Below, in pieces: positions 46,975 through 55,990 of a stretch of 64,000 nucleotides of DNA. Source of the stretch: Zea mays (Eukaryota > Streptophyta > Magnoliopsida > Poales > Poaceae); the NCBI RefSeq assembly GCF_902167145.1, contig NC_050097.1, positions 143,865,982-143,929,981 on the forward strand. Direction: 5' to 3'. The position numbers and the translations under genes are program-made. The notes below the pieces were generated by a model that was not told the DNA's origin, did not search any database, and worked only from the letters and a program-made list of their open reading frames with translations. Within the stretch, counting starts at the first letter, position 1, and each line of letters starts with the position of its first letter.

Positions 46975-49706
46975 TGTAACGCCCCGAATTTTGCAGTTGA
47001 ATTTTTTTCTTTTCTTTACTCGCCAAAATTCGGGCGTTACCTTTCCCTTTTCTTTTTCCCCTCGCTAAACCTTGACCTTTTTCAAAGTTTAGCGGGATTC
47101 GGTTTGGATCTCCCGTGTAGGAAAAACCCTAAATACCTTATGTTGTTTGATGCACCATGCCGCCCTTGCATTTTTGGTTGTTTGAAAGTGCAATCGCATT
47201 CATCTAAAAGATCGGATTTCGAGAACAAGCGGAAAATCTTTTATCTTTCTTTCTCTCTCTTTCTCTCTCCCCTTTCTCTCTCTCCCGCGCCCTGGGCCGA
47301 CCCCGGCCGGCCCAGCCGCCCCCCTGGCGCCCCCCTGTTGGGCCCAATTGGCCCATGCCGCCCCCATCTCCCTTTTTCCCAAAACCCTCTCCCTCTCCCT
47401 CTCATTTTCCCTCTCTCTCCCTAAGCCGCCGCCCCTACCCCTGCCCTAGCCGCCGCCCCTGCCTAGGCCGCCGCCCCTCCCCGTCGCCGATCGGCCGCCC
47501 CGCTCGGCCGCCCCGTCCCCGTCCCCGGTGAGGCCCCTCCCCCTCTCCTCCCTCCCCTTCCCCTCGCCGCTCGGCCCCATGGCCGGTTCGGCCGCCCGCC
47601 CCACCCCGCCCGCTCGGCCCCTTGGCCGCGCCCCCGGCCCCCCCCCGCGCGCGCCCCCATGCCCGGCTCGGCCGCTCGGCCGCCCCGCGCCCTGCCCCGC
47701 GCCCCTGCGCGCCCAGCGGCTCGGCCGCCCCGCCCCCCTGCTCGGCCGGCTCGGCCGCCCCCTGCGCCGCCCGCCCTCGCCAGCCCGGCCGCCCGCCGCC
47801 GGCTCAGCCGCCCCGGCTCGGCCGCCCCTGCGCGCCCCGCCTAGGGCCGGTTCAACCGCCCCTAGGGCCGGTTCAACCGCCCCCCCCCTCTGTTTTTTTA
47901 TTTTTTTTATTTTATTTTTATTTTATTTACTTTCTGTGATCATAATTACTGTATTTTAAGTAGGCTAATCACTGTTCATGCTATGGGAAAATAGGAAGTT
48001 TAATTTAAAATTCCGTTATGTTATTGATTCACGTAGTTAATTGTTTACCCTGTGCAATGTTGATCAACTAAAAGTGATTAGGTTTCCATTAGTATATATA
48101 AATATATATAACAGAATTATTTTGTTAAAAAACCAATTGTGTCATTAGTGCATAAGATTTAACCCCCTGCGAGACCTTTCCCGTTTCTTTCTAACCATAA
48201 CAAATGCGTTATCGAATGTCATACTTGATGCATATTCGCTTTATTTGTTATCTTGTATGGTGTACTGTTCTTTTGTATTAAATATGTGGATGGATGTATG
48301 TATGTTTGCGCTCGCATAGAGAACGATCCGGTCGAAGAGCCCGAGGAATTTGCAGGAGAAGCCCCTGAGCAGCAGTCGGTTGGTGGAGGCAAGTGTCCTT
48401 TGACCTATCTCTGTCCTATTCATTCTTTAATTCACCTCCCGCATTACACATTTATACCTAAGGATTGACTAGCTTTTGTTATCCATGTCCTTGTTTACCT
48501 ATTTGGGTCGGATTATTACTACTTAGTCTGATGCTATTGCTCAACTCTAATCAATGAACATGATGTGATTATCTATGATACGCTGTTTTCCCGTTCTTCT
48601 TTATGATTATACTTGTGGTTTTCAAGGGGACTCGAGCGGTTTCTCGAGTGCCTCTCCGTAAGGACCTGTTCTATGGATGACCGCCCGGGAAAACAGTGCA
48701 ACCATGAGGGTGGAATGGGGTGCCCTTAGCTGAATAATTAGAGGATCCGGGATGTAGTTCACTTAGCCGTCGTGCCGTCAATGGGGCTCGGTGTATGCGG
48801 CTCGCTCTGCCAAGTTTGGGTTCGCCCCTTGGGGAGGAGTGCGGTGCATTTAGGAAACCTAACGGGTGGCTACAGCCCCGGGGAATCTTTGTAAAGGCTA
48901 CGTAGTGAAACCCTGCCTATTCACCTTGGTAGTGTTTAAGGGTTTGATCGGCCCGAGGCAAGAGGGAATCACGGCTTGTGGGTAAAGTGCACAACCTCTG
49001 CAGAGTGTTATGAAACTGATATATCAGCCGTGCTCGCGGTTATGAGCGGCCAAGGGAGCTCCAGTGATTAGTGGTACTTGATAAGAGACCTTTTGGTTTA
49101 CAGGTGGCAATGAGATTGATGGTTTTGGTTATGACTATGGTGTTGGTAAGTGGTATTCTTTCCGTTTGGAAAGGGTACATCGGGTTAATAACTTGGGTAA
49201 ATGCTAAAACTTGGCTTTCTACTAGTAAATAATAATCTGACCAACTAAAAGCAACTGCTTGACTTATCCCCACATAAAGCTAGTCCACTACAGCCAAACG
49301 GGATGCTTGCTGAGTATGTTGATGTGTACTCACCCTTGCTCTACACACCAAACCCCCCCCAGGTTGTCAGCATTGCAACCACTGCTCAGGCGAAGATGAA
49401 GCTGTGGAAGGAGACTTCCAGGAGTTCCAAGATTACGACGAGTTCTAGGTGTGGGTTAGCGGCAACCCCCAGTCGGCTGCCTGTGAAGGCCGCGTTATCT
49501 ACGTTTCTTTTCCGCACTTTGATTTATTGTAAGAACTATATGGACGTCTCAGACGTATGATGTAATCGACTATTATTTCCCCTTTTAATACTATTTTGAG
49601 CACTGTGTGATGATGTCCATATTATGTAACTGCTGTGTACGTGAATAACTGATCCTGGCACGTACATGGTTCGCATTCGGTTTGCCTTCTAAAACCGGGT
49701 GTGACA
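46975..49706 (+). repeat. element B 5' LTR (2732 bp)
   Basis: TG...CA ended. A pyrimidine-rich tract (47240-47300) and a very C-rich GGCCGCCCC region (47405-47890) precede an AT-rich stretch. It includes ACTCGAG-CGGTTT-CTCGAGT, a perfect 7-bp stem at about 48632-48652, the CGGGAAAACAGTGCAACCA block (about 48687-48705) shared with the other gypsy LTRs, and a GTAAGT donor-like site at 49146. Proline-rich open frames at 47528-47959 are artefacts of the C-rich repeat. Confidence 0.93.
48298..49448 (+). CDS. LTR-embedded two-exon acidic mini-ORF (element B 5' LTR)
   Basis: Exon 1 runs from ATG 48298 (MYVCARIENDP) to 48388, 91 nt, ending VGG at a GC-type donor GAG|GCAAGT. Exon 2 starts at 49363 after CCCCCCCCAG and ends at TAG, 49446-49448, 86 nt. 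The phase-1 join gives 58 residues with acidic runs (VEEPEEFAGEAPEQQ, GEDEAVEGDFQEFQ, YDEF-stop). The same exon lengths, phase and reading frame occur in the diverged solo LTR at 19766-18618; in exon 2 the base differences number 0, 5 and 9 at codon positions 1, 2 and 3. The identical unit is in the 3' LTR (57329-58478). No similarity to a known protein is recognised. It could instead be a spliced leader whose frame is conserved by chance. Confidence 0.42.
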
Positions 49707-49710
49707 TAAG

Positions 49711-49723
49711 TGGTATCAAAGCC
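49711..49723 (+). other. element B primer binding site
   Basis: TGGTATCAAAGCC follows the LTR end by four bases, one mismatch from the Met-tRNA site TGGTATCAGAGCC. Confidence 0.85.
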
Positions 49724-49960
49724 GTGCTGACTGTAGGACCGCTAACCTAGAGTAGAATGGTCGTTCTAAGGACTATAGACCTCTGTCTCTGCCTTGACTT
49801 TGATATCCCTTCAAAAGTTGGTCATACCGACCAAACCTATGTTCTACTATATATTATACCTTGCTAAAAAATTGTGTTTCATTCTGATCCTTCATTTACT
49901 TATTACTTGCTGGTCATATTAATTCTGTTCTCACCCTTTTGCTTGCGATGTCTTTTGTAG

Positions 49961-50974
49961 ATGGCTCGACTTAGACACACTGCACGAAAGTCAGTCATCC
50001 CCTTCTTACCCTCCCGCCTTGCTGAGCGTCCGCTTCGCCGTCCCGTGGCCGGACAGTCCAGCCACTTGGAGAGACTACACCACCGCCTGCGTGAGGAGCA
50101 GGAGCGTCGACGACAGGAGCAGCAGAGCTCTTCCTTCTCGCTCCACCAGGAGATAGAGTCTGTGAGGAGCTGCTCCCCTGTGCTTCCTCTGGAGCCGCCC
50201 CCTGCACCACCACTGGGCGCCCCAGCTTCTGGAGTAGCTGCTGGAGGAGACCCAGACGACGGAGATGGCGACGACAGCTCGAGCCACGACACCGACTTCT
50301 CTGCTAATCCTGAGCCGGAAGGATGGGTTGCTCGACCCATCACTCGCGACGCCGCTCGCGGGTGTCACTTCCACGATGCGCTCGACACCCTGCTACGTCG
50401 GGCATTTGACCGGCATACTTGGTCCGTCGAGTATCGCTGTGTGGTCTACCAGCACAGTCGCGGGGTCTACCCGGATCGCTGGGAGGCAACTTGCTTGGTG
50501 CGCTGCCCGGAGAACAGTCTCCAGGGAGCGGAGGCTTGCTCAGAGCACTATTCTATCTCTGAGCGGGACTCAGCTGAGGCAGCCATGCAAGATGCTGCAC
50601 GGCGTGCGCTTTCGCACTACTGCTCGGTTTTCGGTGGGGCAGCTGAAGGTCTTGACCTGAAGTATTACCCCCGCCGTTCATCTGGCAGCACAGGAGGCGT
50701 GATTGTCTCACCTGTCGGTGAGGGCAATCCTAGGTTGAGCAGCACAGTCAACCTAGCCGCCGTGCTAAACACGGAGCTGGACCATGCATTAGACGAGCTG
50801 AGTAGGGCTCGTGCTGAGATCGCCCTGCTGCGGGCTGAGCGCGCGGAACGTCGTCACCTGGACGGTGGTTCCCCCGCTCCCGTCGGGACTCAGCACCCGT
50901 ACCGCTCACCTCAGCGTGGACACCAGTCTTATGGCAATCCCGCCTGCAAGACCAAGATAACTCTAGAACAATAG
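49961..50974 (+). CDS. element B extra ORF upstream of gag (337 aa)
   Basis: An uninterrupted ORF lies between the 5' LTR and gag. The ATG at 49961 comes directly after TTTTGTAG, a 3' splice-site-like sequence. Residues 1-130 are low complexity: basic (RLREEQERRRQEQQ), Pro-rich, then acidic (GDGDDSSSHD). Residues about 136-238 look globular: W-containing strands (WSVEYRCVVY, RWEATCLVRC) followed by an Ala-rich helix (SAEAAMQDAARRALSHYC) and YYPRR. Residues 262-300 form a coiled coil (ELDHALDELSRARAEIALLR). Strands followed by an AA..AL helix resemble a dsRNA-binding fold; this is inference. Element A has an ORF of the same layout. It is not gag, protease, RT, integrase or an envelope-like protein. 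Function is unknown. Confidence 0.8.
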   Translation: MARLRHTARKSVIPFLPSRLAERPLRRPVAGQSSHLERLHHRLREEQERRRQEQQSSSFSLHQEIESVRSCSPVLPLEPPPAPPLGAPASGVAAGGDPDDGDGDDSSSHDTDFSANPEPEGWVARPITRDAARGCHFHDALDTLLRRAFDRHTWSVEYRCVVYQHSRGVYPDRWEATCLVRCPENSLQGAEACSEHYSISERDSAEAAMQDAARRALSHYCSVFGGAAEGLDLKYYPRRSSGSTGGVIVSPVGEGNPRLSSTVNLAAVLNTELDHALDELSRARAEIALLRAERAERRHLDGGSPAPVGTQHPYRSPQRGHQSYGNPACKTKITLEQ

Positions 50975-51376
50975 ATCGATAGAGTTGGATCTTGTAATTA
51001 ATACGAAATATATACATAGAAGCTTCAGTCTTAGTGTTAATCTCGATCTTAGTTAGTCTTAGTTAGACAGGGTAGTTTGCTATATCCTGTGCATTTATGT
51101 TTGTCATGATGAACTATGTTTGGTTTGGATCTTTGTAATGACTGTACCAGAGTGTGGGTATCCCCTGCATTTTGGTTTACCTATTATGTTAATAAAGTTA
51201 GTTATATAGTTGGGAAACCCATTATTCTCCTTTCCTCTTTTTCTGAGAAGCTGTGTGGTCTGTGTTGGAGATCAGTGAAGATGCTCATCTGTTCAGTGCT
51301 GTTGAAGAATTCTATTCTCTTTTCTTATGCTGCAAGCTTTGCCAGATCAGTTCTGATGTGTGGTTGCGTTCTGCAG
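50975..51376 (+). other. leader between extra ORF and gag
   Basis: A 402-bp non-coding stretch, AT- and T-rich, ending in GCGTTCTGCAG directly before the gag ATG. The T-rich run and terminal CAG look like a 3' splice site. A longer open frame starting at 51116 runs in frame with gag but has no gag-like residues before 51377. Confidence 0.55.
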
Positions 51377-54300
51377 ATGTCAGAGAACAGGCGCAGAGGA
51401 GGAAGGCGTGCTCAGCAGGAGCAAGCCGGTCAGCAAGATGAGGCGCCCCAGCAGCAGCAGCTGCCGCCCCCGCCCCCGATGTCGATTGAGCAGATGTTTC
51501 TGATGCAGACTCAGGCAGTTCAAGCCATCGGTCAGACTCTGGCCGCCATTCAGCAGCAGCAGCAGCAGCAGGCTCCACCCCAGCCTCAGAGGCCTCAGCT
51601 GCCCAGAGACAAGCGTGCTGAATTCATGAGAGGCCATCCACCAACGTTCGCTCATTCTTCTGACCCCATGGATGCTGAAGATTGGCTGCGCACTGTGGAG
51701 CGGGAGTTGCATACCGCTCAGTGCGATGACAGGGAGAAAGTTCTGTATGGTCCCCGTCTGTTGAGAGGAGCAGCCCAGTCATGGTGGGAGTCTTACCTCG
51801 CCACCCATGCCAACCCCGACACCATCACCTGGGAAGAGTTCAGAGGTAGCTTTCGTCAGTACCATGTGCCTGCAGGTCTGATGACAGTGAAGAAGGAGGA
51901 GTTCCTGGCCCTTAAGCAAGGGTCATCGTCTGTCAGTGAGTATCGAGACAGGTTTCTGCAATTGTCTCGCTATGCTCCTGAAGATGTCAACACCGACGCC
52001 AAGCGACAATACCGTTTTCTGAGAGGCTTGGTTGACCCTCTGCAGTATCAGCTGATGAATCACACCTTCCCGACATTCCAGCACCTGATTGATAGAGCGA
52101 TCATGACAGAGAGAAAGCGCAAGGAGATGGAAGATCGTAAGCGCAAGATCAGTGGACCCCAGCCTGGAAGCAGCAGTCGTCCTCGTTTCTCACGCAATCA
52201 ACCTCAGCAGTTCAGGCAGAACCAGCGTCCACCTCAGCAGCATCAGCAGCGTCAGCAGTATCAGCAGTTCCAAAGGCAGTATCCTCAGCATCAGTACCAG
52301 AATCGTCAGAGCAATCAGTCAGGAGGAGGTCAGTTTCAAAGGCAGAATCAGCAGACACCTCGCCTTCCTGCCCCAGCAAATCAGCAGAACAGTCAGGCAG
52401 CACCAGCTCAGGTTGGAAACAGGGCATGTTTCCACTGTGGAGAGCAAGGCCACTGGGTGATGCAATGTCCGAAGAAGGCAGCCCAGCAGCAGTCAGGCCC
52501 CAATGCCCCAGCGAAGCAGAATGTGCCTCAGCCTGGATCAGGCAATCGCCCTCAGCCGCGCTATAATCATGGAAGGCTGAACCATTTGGAAGCTGAAGCA
52601 GTTCAGGAGACCCCCGGCATGATAGTAGGTATGTTCCCAGTCGACTCCCATATTGCAGAAGTGTTATTTGATACTGGAGCAACGCATTCTTTCATTACTG
52701 CATCATGGGTAGAAGCACATAATCTTCCAACTACTACCATGTTAACCCCCATTCAAATTGACTCAGCCGGTGGTAGAATTCGAGCCGATAGCATTTGTTT
52801 GAATATAAGTGTGAAAATAAGGGGGATAGCGTTTCCCGCCAACCTTATAGTAATGGGTACTCAGGGAATAGATGTCATCCTAGGGATGAATTGGCTAGAT
52901 AAGTATCAGGCAGTTATCAGTTGTGATAAAAGGACAATCAAGTTGGTGTCCCCACTAGGAGAGGAAGTGGTGACCGAGTTAGTCCCACCTGAGCCAAAGA
53001 AAGGAAGTTGTTATCAGATGGCTGTTGATAGCAGTGAAGCAGACCCGATCGAGAGTATCAAGGTTGTGTCTGAATTCCCAGATGTGTTTCCAAAGGATTT
53101 ACCGGGTATGCCACCAGAGCGGAAAGTTGAATTTGCTATAGAGCTTCTTCCTGGAACCGCCCCCATCTCTAAGAGAGCTTACAGAATATCTGGACCAGAG
53201 TTGGTTGAGCTTAAGAAGCAGATTGATGAGCTGTCAGAGAAAGGTTACATCCGGCCAAGCACCTCGCCTTGGGCCGCCCCTGTCTTGTTTGTGGAGAAGA
53301 AAGATGGCACCAAGAGGATGTGTATCGATTATCGAGCTTTGAATGAGGTCACGATCAAGAACAAGTACCCCTTGCCCAGAATTGAAGATCTGTTCGACCA
53401 GTTGAGAGGAGCCAGTGTGTTCTCCAAGATTGATCTGAGGTCAGGTTATCATCAGCTCAGAATCCGACCTTCGGACATTCCGAAGACGGCATTCATTACC
53501 AAGTATGGTTTATATGAGTTCACAGTGATGTCTTTTGGTTTGACCAATGCGCCAGCATTCTTCATGAACTTGATGAACAGTGTATTCATGGATTATCTTG
53601 ACAAGTTTGTGGTGGTATTCATTGATGACATTCTGATTTATTCTCAAAGCGAAGAAGAGCATGCAGATCATTTGAAGATGGTGTTGCAGAGATTGCGAGA
53701 GCACCAGTTGTATGCAAAGTTGAGCAAGTGTGAGTTCTGGATCAGTGAAGTCCTGTTCTTGGGTCACATAATCAACAAAGAAGGATTGGCTGTGGATCCG
53801 AAGAAAGTGGCAGACATTCTAAACTGGAAAGCGCCAACGGATGCTCGAGGAATCAAGAGCTTCATTGGAATGGCCGGATATTATCGGCGATTCATTGAAG
53901 GGTTTTCGAAGATTGCGAAGCCAATGACAGCGTTGCTAGGCAACAAGGTTGAGTTCAAGTGGACCCAGAAATGCCAAGAGGCCTTTGAAGCGCTGAAAGA
54001 GAAGTTGACAACAGCGCCTGTCCTAGTCTTGCCTGATGTGCACAAGCCCTTCTCGGTGTATTGCGATGCTTGTTACACAGGTTTGGGATGTGTGTTGATG
54101 CAAGAGGGAAGAGTTGTGGCTTACTCGTCCCGACAGCTGAAGGTTCATGAGAAGAACTACCCAATCCATGATCTAGAGTTGGCAGCAGTGGTTCACGCAC
54201 TGAAGACATGGAGGCACTATCTGTATGGACAGAAATGCGATGTTTACACAGACCACAAGAGTCTGAAGTACATATTCACTCAGTCAGAATTGAACATGAG

Positions 54301-55954
54301 GCAACGAAGATGGTTAGAATTGATCAAAGACTATGAGTTGGAGATTCATTACCATCCAGGAAAAGCGAACGTAGTGGCAGATGCTTTGAGCAGGAAGAGT
54401 CAAGTCAATCTGATGGTCGCTCGTCCGATGCCTTATGAGTTGGCCAAAGAGTTTGACAGGTTGAGTCTCGGGTTTCTGAACAATTCGCGAGGAGTCACAG
54501 TTGAATTGGAACCTACCTTGGAGCGCGAAATCAAAGAAGCGCAGAAAAATGATGAGAAGATCAGTGAGATTCGGCGATTGATTCTAGATGGCAGAGGCAA
54601 AGACTTTCGAGAAGATGCAGAAGGTGTGGTATGGTTCAAAGACCGCTTGTGTGTTCCCAATGTCCAGTCTATTCGGGAGTTGATTCTTAAGGAAGCTCAT
54701 GAGACAGCTTATTCGATTCACCCTGGCAGTGAGAAGATGTATCAGGATCTGAAGAAGAAATTCTGGTGGTACGGAATGAAAAGAGAAATCGCAGAGCATG
54801 TGGCTATGTGCGATAGTTGCCGAAGAATTAAGGCAGAACACCAGAGACCAGCTGGATTGTTGCAACCGTTGCAGATCCCTCAGTGGAAATGGGATGAAAT
54901 TGGTATGGATTTCATAGTCGGATTGCCTCGCACTCGAGCCGGCTACGATTCCATTTGGGTAGTAGTGGACCGCTTGACCAAGTCAGCCCACTTCATACCT
55001 GTCAAGACCAACTACAACAGTGCAGTATTGGCAGAATTGTATATGTCTCGGATCGTTTGTCTTCATGGTGTGCCAAAGAAGATAGTGTCAGACAGAGGAA
55101 CGCAGTTCACCTCTCATTTCTGGCAGCAGTTGCATGAAGCCTTGGGCACGCATCTGAATTTCAGTTCAGCTTATCACCCGCAGACAGATGGTCAGACTGA
55201 AAGAACCAATCAAATTCTTGAAGATATGTTGAGAGCCTGTGCGTTGCAAGATCAGTCCGGATGGGACAAGCGATTGCCTTATGCGGAGTTTTCCTATAAC
55301 AACAGTTACCAGGCCAGTTTGAAGATGTCACCGTTTCAAGCGCTGTATGGAAGGAGTTGCAGAACTCCGTTGCAATGGGATCAGCCTGGAGAGAAGCAGG
55401 TGTTTGGGCCAGATATTTTGCTCGAAGCCGAAGAGAACATCAAGATGGTCCGAGAGAATCTGAAGATAGCGCAATCGAGGCAGCGAAGCTATGCAGACAC
55501 AAGAAGAAGAGAGCTGAGTTTCGAAGTCGGAGACTTTGCCTATCTGAAAGTGTCACCGATCAGAGGAGTCAGAAGATTCGGAGTCAAAGGCAAGCTGGCA
55601 CCCCGCTACATTGGTCCGTATCAAATTCTCTCAAAGCGTGGAGAAGTGGCTTATCAGCTCAGCCTGCCAGAGAATTTGTCTGCTGTGCATGATGTCTTTC
55701 ATGTGTCTCAATTGAAGAAGTGTTTGCGTGTGCCAGAAGAGCAGTTGCCAGTGGAAGGTCTTGAAGTCCAGGAGGACTTGACCTATATTGAGAAGCCAGC
55801 TCAGATCCTTGAGGTTGCAGATAGAGTCACCCGAAGGAAGACCGTCAGAATGTGCAAAGTCAGATGGAGTCACCACTCTGAGGAAGAAGCAACCTGGGAG
55901 CGTGAAGATGATCTGATGGCCAAGTACCCGGAGCTCTTTGCTAGCCAGCCCTGA
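51377..55954 (+). CDS. gag-pol: element B gag-pol polyprotein (1525 aa)
   Basis: One uninterrupted frame from ATG 51377 (MSENRRRGG), chosen over ATG 51116 because it follows a CAG acceptor-like site and starts where gag-like sequence begins. In order: Gln-rich N-terminus; capsid ([36 protein letters not shown]); Gln-rich linker; CCHC knuckle ([14 protein letters not shown], about residue 352); protease ([11 protein letters not shown], about 431); RT ([24 protein letters not shown], about 748); RNase H ([10 protein letters not shown] about 894, TDHKSLKY about 957); integrase (H-H-C-C about 1110-1147, DFIVGLP 1176, SDRGTQF 1237, DGQTERTNQ 1273); C-terminal chromodomain ([16 protein letters not shown], about 1493-1520). 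All expected catalytic acidic residues are present, so it is likely functional. Confidence 0.95.
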   Translation: MSENRRRGGRRAQQEQAGQQDEAPQQQQLPPPPPMSIEQMFLMQTQAVQAIGQTLAAIQQQQQQQAPPQPQRPQLPRDKRAEFMRGHPPTFAHSSDPMDAEDWLRTVERELHTAQCDDREKVLYGPRLLRGAAQSWWESYLATHANPDTITWEEFRGSFRQYHVPAGLMTVKKEEFLALKQGSSSVSEYRDRFLQLSRYAPEDVNTDAKRQYRFLRGLVDPLQYQLMNHTFPTFQHLIDRAIMTERKRKEMEDRKRKISGPQPGSSSRPRFSRNQPQQFRQNQRPPQQHQQRQQYQQFQRQYPQHQYQNRQSNQSGGGQFQRQNQQTPRLPAPANQQNSQAAPAQVGNRACFHCGEQGHWVMQCPKKAAQQQSGPNAPAKQNVPQPGSGNRPQPRYNHGRLNHLEAEAVQETPGMIVGMFPVDSHIAEVLFDTGATHSFITASWVEAHNLPTTTMLTPIQIDSAGGRIRADSICLNISVKIRGIAFPANLIVMGTQGIDVILGMNWLDKYQAVISCDKRTIKLVSPLGEEVVTELVPPEPKKGSCYQMAVDSSEADPIESIKVVSEFPDVFPKDLPGMPPERKVEFAIELLPGTAPISKRAYRISGPELVELKKQIDELSEKGYIRPSTSPWAAPVLFVEKKDGTKRMCIDYRALNEVTIKNKYPLPRIEDLFDQLRGASVFSKIDLRSGYHQLRIRPSDIPKTAFITKYGLYEFTVMSFGLTNAPAFFMNLMNSVFMDYLDKFVVVFIDDILIYSQSEEEHADHLKMVLQRLREHQLYAKLSKCEFWISEVLFLGHIINKEGLAVDPKKVADILNWKAPTDARGIKSFIGMAGYYRRFIEGFSKIAKPMTALLGNKVEFKWTQKCQEAFEALKEKLTTAPVLVLPDVHKPFSVYCDACYTGLGCVLMQEGRVVAYSSRQLKVHEKNYPIHDLELAAVVHALKTWRHYLYGQKCDVYTDHKSLKYIFTQSELNMRQRRWLELIKDYELEIHYHPGKANVVADALSRKSQVNLMVARPMPYELAKEFDRLSLGFLNNSRGVTVELEPTLEREIKEAQKNDEKISEIRRLILDGRGKDFREDAEGVVWFKDRLCVPNVQSIRELILKEAHETAYSIHPGSEKMYQDLKKKFWWYGMKREIAEHVAMCDSCRRIKAEHQRPAGLLQPLQIPQWKWDEIGMDFIVGLPRTRAGYDSIWVVVDRLTKSAHFIPVKTNYNSAVLAELYMSRIVCLHGVPKKIVSDRGTQFTSHFWQQLHEALGTHLNFSSAYHPQTDGQTERTNQILEDMLRACALQDQSGWDKRLPYAEFSYNNSYQASLKMSPFQALYGRSCRTPLQWDQPGEKQVFGPDILLEAEENIKMVRENLKIAQSRQRSYADTRRRELSFEVGDFAYLKVSPIRGVRRFGVKGKLAPRYIGPYQILSKRGEVAYQLSLPENLSAVHDVFHVSQLKKCLRVPEEQLPVEGLEVQEDLTYIEKPAQILEVADRVTRRKTVRMCKVRWSHHSEEEATWEREDDLMAKYPELFASQP

Positions 55955-55971
55955 ATCTCGAGGGCGAGATT

Positions 55972-55990
55972 CTTTTAAGGGGGATAGGTT
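55972..55990 (+). other. element B polypurine tract
   Basis: TTTTAAGGGGGATAGG lies directly upstream of the 3' LTR at 55991, the normal site for plus-strand priming. Confidence 0.8.

Noticed and set aside
47528..47959. Long proline/arginine-rich open frames on both strands in the element B LTRs (also 56545-56970)
   Set aside because: They come from CGGCCGCCCC-type low-complexity sequence, occur in several frames at once and lack any domain.
51116..51376. N-terminal extension of element B gag-pol to ATG 51116
   Set aside because: The 87 extra residues are hydrophobic and unlike gag, and ATG 51377 follows a splice-acceptor-like CAG as in element A.
53510..53767. Minus-strand ORFs across element B pol
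   Set aside because: Antisense shadows of the intact gag-pol frame.
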